Positions 5,858 through 7,206 of a stretch of DNA of 7,206 bases are shown here, piece by piece. Position 1 is the stretch's first letter; every line of letters begins with the position of its first letter. This DNA is from Clostridia bacterium (GTDB taxonomy: Bacteria > Bacillota > Sulfobacillia > SLMV01): positions 1 to 7,206 of the forward strand of contig SLGS01000117.1 of the NCBI GenBank assembly GCA_007136565.1. Direction: 5' to 3'. The translations under genes were made by a program, and so were the position numbers. The notes below the pieces were generated by a model. It was not told the DNA's origin, did not search any database, and worked only from the letters and a program-made list of their open reading frames with translations.

Positions 5858-6781
5858 ATGAGCGTGTACGCCTACCTGATACAACGCCTGCAACACGCCG
5901 TCTTGGTCGTGCTGGGAGTTTCGCTGATAGTATTCATCCTTATGTACCTGACCGGGGATCCGGCAACCCTGATGCTCCCCACCGACGCGACGGCGGAGCA
6001 GATAGAGACCTTCCGTCGCGCGATGGGATTCGATCGGCCCATCCACGAGCAATACCTAACCTACCTGGGCAGGGCGGTCCGCGGAGACCTTGGGCTTTCG
6101 CTGAGGCATCGACAACCCGCCATGTCCCTGGTGATCGAGCGATTTCCCGCCACCATCGAGCTCAGCGTGGCGGCTTTCGTGGTGGCCCTGGGCATTTCCG
6201 TGCCCCTGGGCATAATCAGTGCGGTCAAGCGGGGAAGCCTTTTCGATTCCCTCGCCACCGTGGTGGCCATGGTGGGAATCAGTGTGCCGATATTTTGGCT
6301 CGGGATAGTGCTCATCCTCGTGGTGTCGGTCAACTGGGGGCTCCTGCCCGCGTCCGGGCGCGGTGGGATCGACAACCTGGTCCTTCCGGCCATTACCCTT
6401 GGGATGTTCATGGGCCCGATGATAACGAGGTTGCTGAGATCCAGTCTCATCGATGTCCTAAAGCAGGACTACATTCGCACAGCCCGTTCGAAGGGCCTGG
6501 CCGAGAGGGTCGTGATATACAAGCACGCTCTCAAGAACGCCTCCCTGCCGGTCATCACCGTCTTGGGACTTCAGATCGGGGCGATGATGGGTGGATCCAT
6601 CATCACCGAGACCGTGTTCGCCTACCCGGGCATGGGGCTTTTGGCGATCCAGGCCATCCGCAATCGCGATGTCCCGGTGGTCCAGGCCTTCGTCCTCGTC
6701 GTCGCACTGATAATTCTGACGGCGAATCTAACCGTAGACCTCCTCTATACTTACCTCGACCCGCGCATCACGTATTCGTGA
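5858..6781 (+). CDS. ABC importer permease, DppB/OppB type
   Basis: This 307-residue inner-membrane permease is typical in length for DppB-like subunits. Visible features: first membrane helix at about residues 10-31 (LVVLGVSLIVFILMYL) followed by GDPA, then a large extracytoplasmic segment with the family pattern MGFDRPIHEQYLTYLGRAVRGDLGLSL. Further membrane helices are spread over residues 98-295, and the cytoplasmic EAA loop starts at Asp204 (DYIRTARSKGLAERVVIYKHALKNA), which contacts the ATPase. The protein ends with the family-typical YLDPRITY. ATG 5858 has GGAGG at 5844-5848. The gene lies 92 bases after the binding protein, across a hairpin, and just before the DppC-like gene, in standard operon order. 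ATPase genes would be expected beyond the window. Confidence 0.95.
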   Translation: MSVYAYLIQRLQHAVLVVLGVSLIVFILMYLTGDPATLMLPTDATAEQIETFRRAMGFDRPIHEQYLTYLGRAVRGDLGLSLRHRQPAMSLVIERFPATIELSVAAFVVALGISVPLGIISAVKRGSLFDSLATVVAMVGISVPIFWLGIVLILVVSVNWGLLPASGRGGIDNLVLPAITLGMFMGPMITRLLRSSLIDVLKQDYIRTARSKGLAERVVIYKHALKNASLPVITVLGLQIGAMMGGSIITETVFAYPGMGLLAIQAIRNRDVPVVQAFVLVVALIILTANLTVDLLYTYLDPRITYS

Positions 6782-6796
6782 GGAAGTGGCGACCTA

Positions 6797-7206
6797 TTGA
6801 TCAGGCTATTGAGGAAGAACCCAACCGTCATCGTGGCCTTCGCCGTGTTGGCGATCACCGCCCTCGGTGCGATCTTTGCTCCCTGGTTGGCCCCGTACGC
6901 TCCCACGGACCAGGTCCTAACCATGCGGCTCACACCCCCTTCGTGGTCCGAGGGCGGGAGTGGTGACTACCTGCTCGGAACGGATGGCCTGGGCAGGGAC
7001 ATATTGAGCCGGATGATATTCGGGGCCCGGGTGTCCTTGCTGGTGGGTTTGGCTGCGGTCCTCGTCCAGGGGCTGACCGGCGTGACCCTGGGTTTGATAG
7101 CGGGGTATTTCGGAGGATGGGTGGACAAACTCATCATGCGGATCGCCGACGTTCAACTGGCCATTCCCTTCATGGTGCTGGCCATTGCGGTCATGGCGGT
7201 CCTGGG
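6797..7206 (+). CDS. ABC importer permease, DppC/OppC type (3' truncated by window)
   Basis: The frame is open from TGA 6779-6781 (the previous gene's stop) to the window edge. It gives at least 136 residues that match the N-terminal half of DppC-like permeases: a short basic start (MIRLLRKNPTV), first membrane helix at about 11-28, then APWLAPYAPTDQ, and the family signature LLGTDGLGRDILSRMIFGARVSLLVG (from Leu60) leading into the second helix. GYFGGWVDKLIMRIADVQLAIPF then leads into the third. The start is most likely TTG 6797, since it gives the usual N-terminus and GAGGA lies at 6780-6784, about 12 bases upstream. TTG 6809 is an alternative, and no ATG or GTG fits. It pairs with the DppB-like subunit to form the transmembrane channel. 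The gene is presumably intact but cut by the window. Confidence 0.92.
   Translation, partial: MIRLLRKNPTVIVAFAVLAITALGAIFAPWLAPYAPTDQVLTMRLTPPSWSEGGSGDYLLGTDGLGRDILSRMIFGARVSLLVGLAAVLVQGLTGVTLGLIAGYFGGWVDKLIMRIADVQLAIPFMVLAIAVMAVL

Noticed and set aside
5839..6966. 375-codon plus-strand frame overlapping the DppB-like gene
   Set aside because: It is rich in Arg, Pro, His and Gly, as expected of an out-of-frame reading. The overlapping frame encodes a clear permease with membrane helices and an EAA loop.
1..7206. tRNA or rRNA genes, CRISPR arrays, insertion sequences, prophage or toxin-antitoxin genes
   Set aside because: I looked for cloverleaf arms, regularly spaced direct repeats, terminal inverted repeats and transposase motifs and found none I could support.

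Overview
The window looks like a catabolic and uptake locus from a bacterium of moderate-to-high GC content (about 60 percent by eye). Genes are tightly packed, with GTG and TTG starts alongside ATG, good Shine-Dalgarno sites and a lipoprotein-type binding protein. These traits would fit a Chloroflexota-like or other free-living heterotroph, but nothing here fixes the taxonomy and I hold that guess weakly.

Layout. Positions 1-80 hold the last codons of an upstream gene, followed by about 440 bases without a convincing gene but with an imperfect hairpin and a candidate operator. From 524 to 2621 a four-gene plus-strand operon is read: two consecutive short-chain dehydrogenase/reductase (SDR) family proteins separated by 4 bases, then two small 4-oxalocrotonate tautomerase-like proteins, each overlapping the gene before it. 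A perfect 15-bp inverted repeat (2636-2677) closes the operon. A phosphotriesterase-family metallohydrolase converges on it from the minus strand (3820 to 2843). Divergent from the hydrolase, after 391 bases that include a perfect TATAAT box, is an ABC importer operon of the dipeptide/oligopeptide/nickel type: a lipoprotein solute-binding protein (4212-5765), a strong hairpin, a DppB-like permease (5858-6781) and a DppC-like permease running off the window end (from 6797).

Working model (inference): the importer brings in a small organic solute. The hydrolase opens an ester, lactone or related bond, and the SDR pair with the tautomerase pair process the carbon skeleton. No substrate can be named from sequence.

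The most unusual feature is that both enzyme pairs look like hetero-oligomers with altered active sites. Both SDRs have lost the catalytic Tyr (Glu157 in the first, His156 in the second) and the catalytic Asn (Ala in both), and both have the NNAG motif broken, yet Ser, Lys and the NAD-binding Asp remain. In the tautomerase pair, the first protein has no N-terminal Pro but keeps the Arg11-equivalent, while the second has Pro1 but lacks the Arg11-equivalent. This complementary division of labour resembles what is known for trans-3-chloroacrylate dehalogenase and heterohexameric 4-oxalocrotonate tautomerases.
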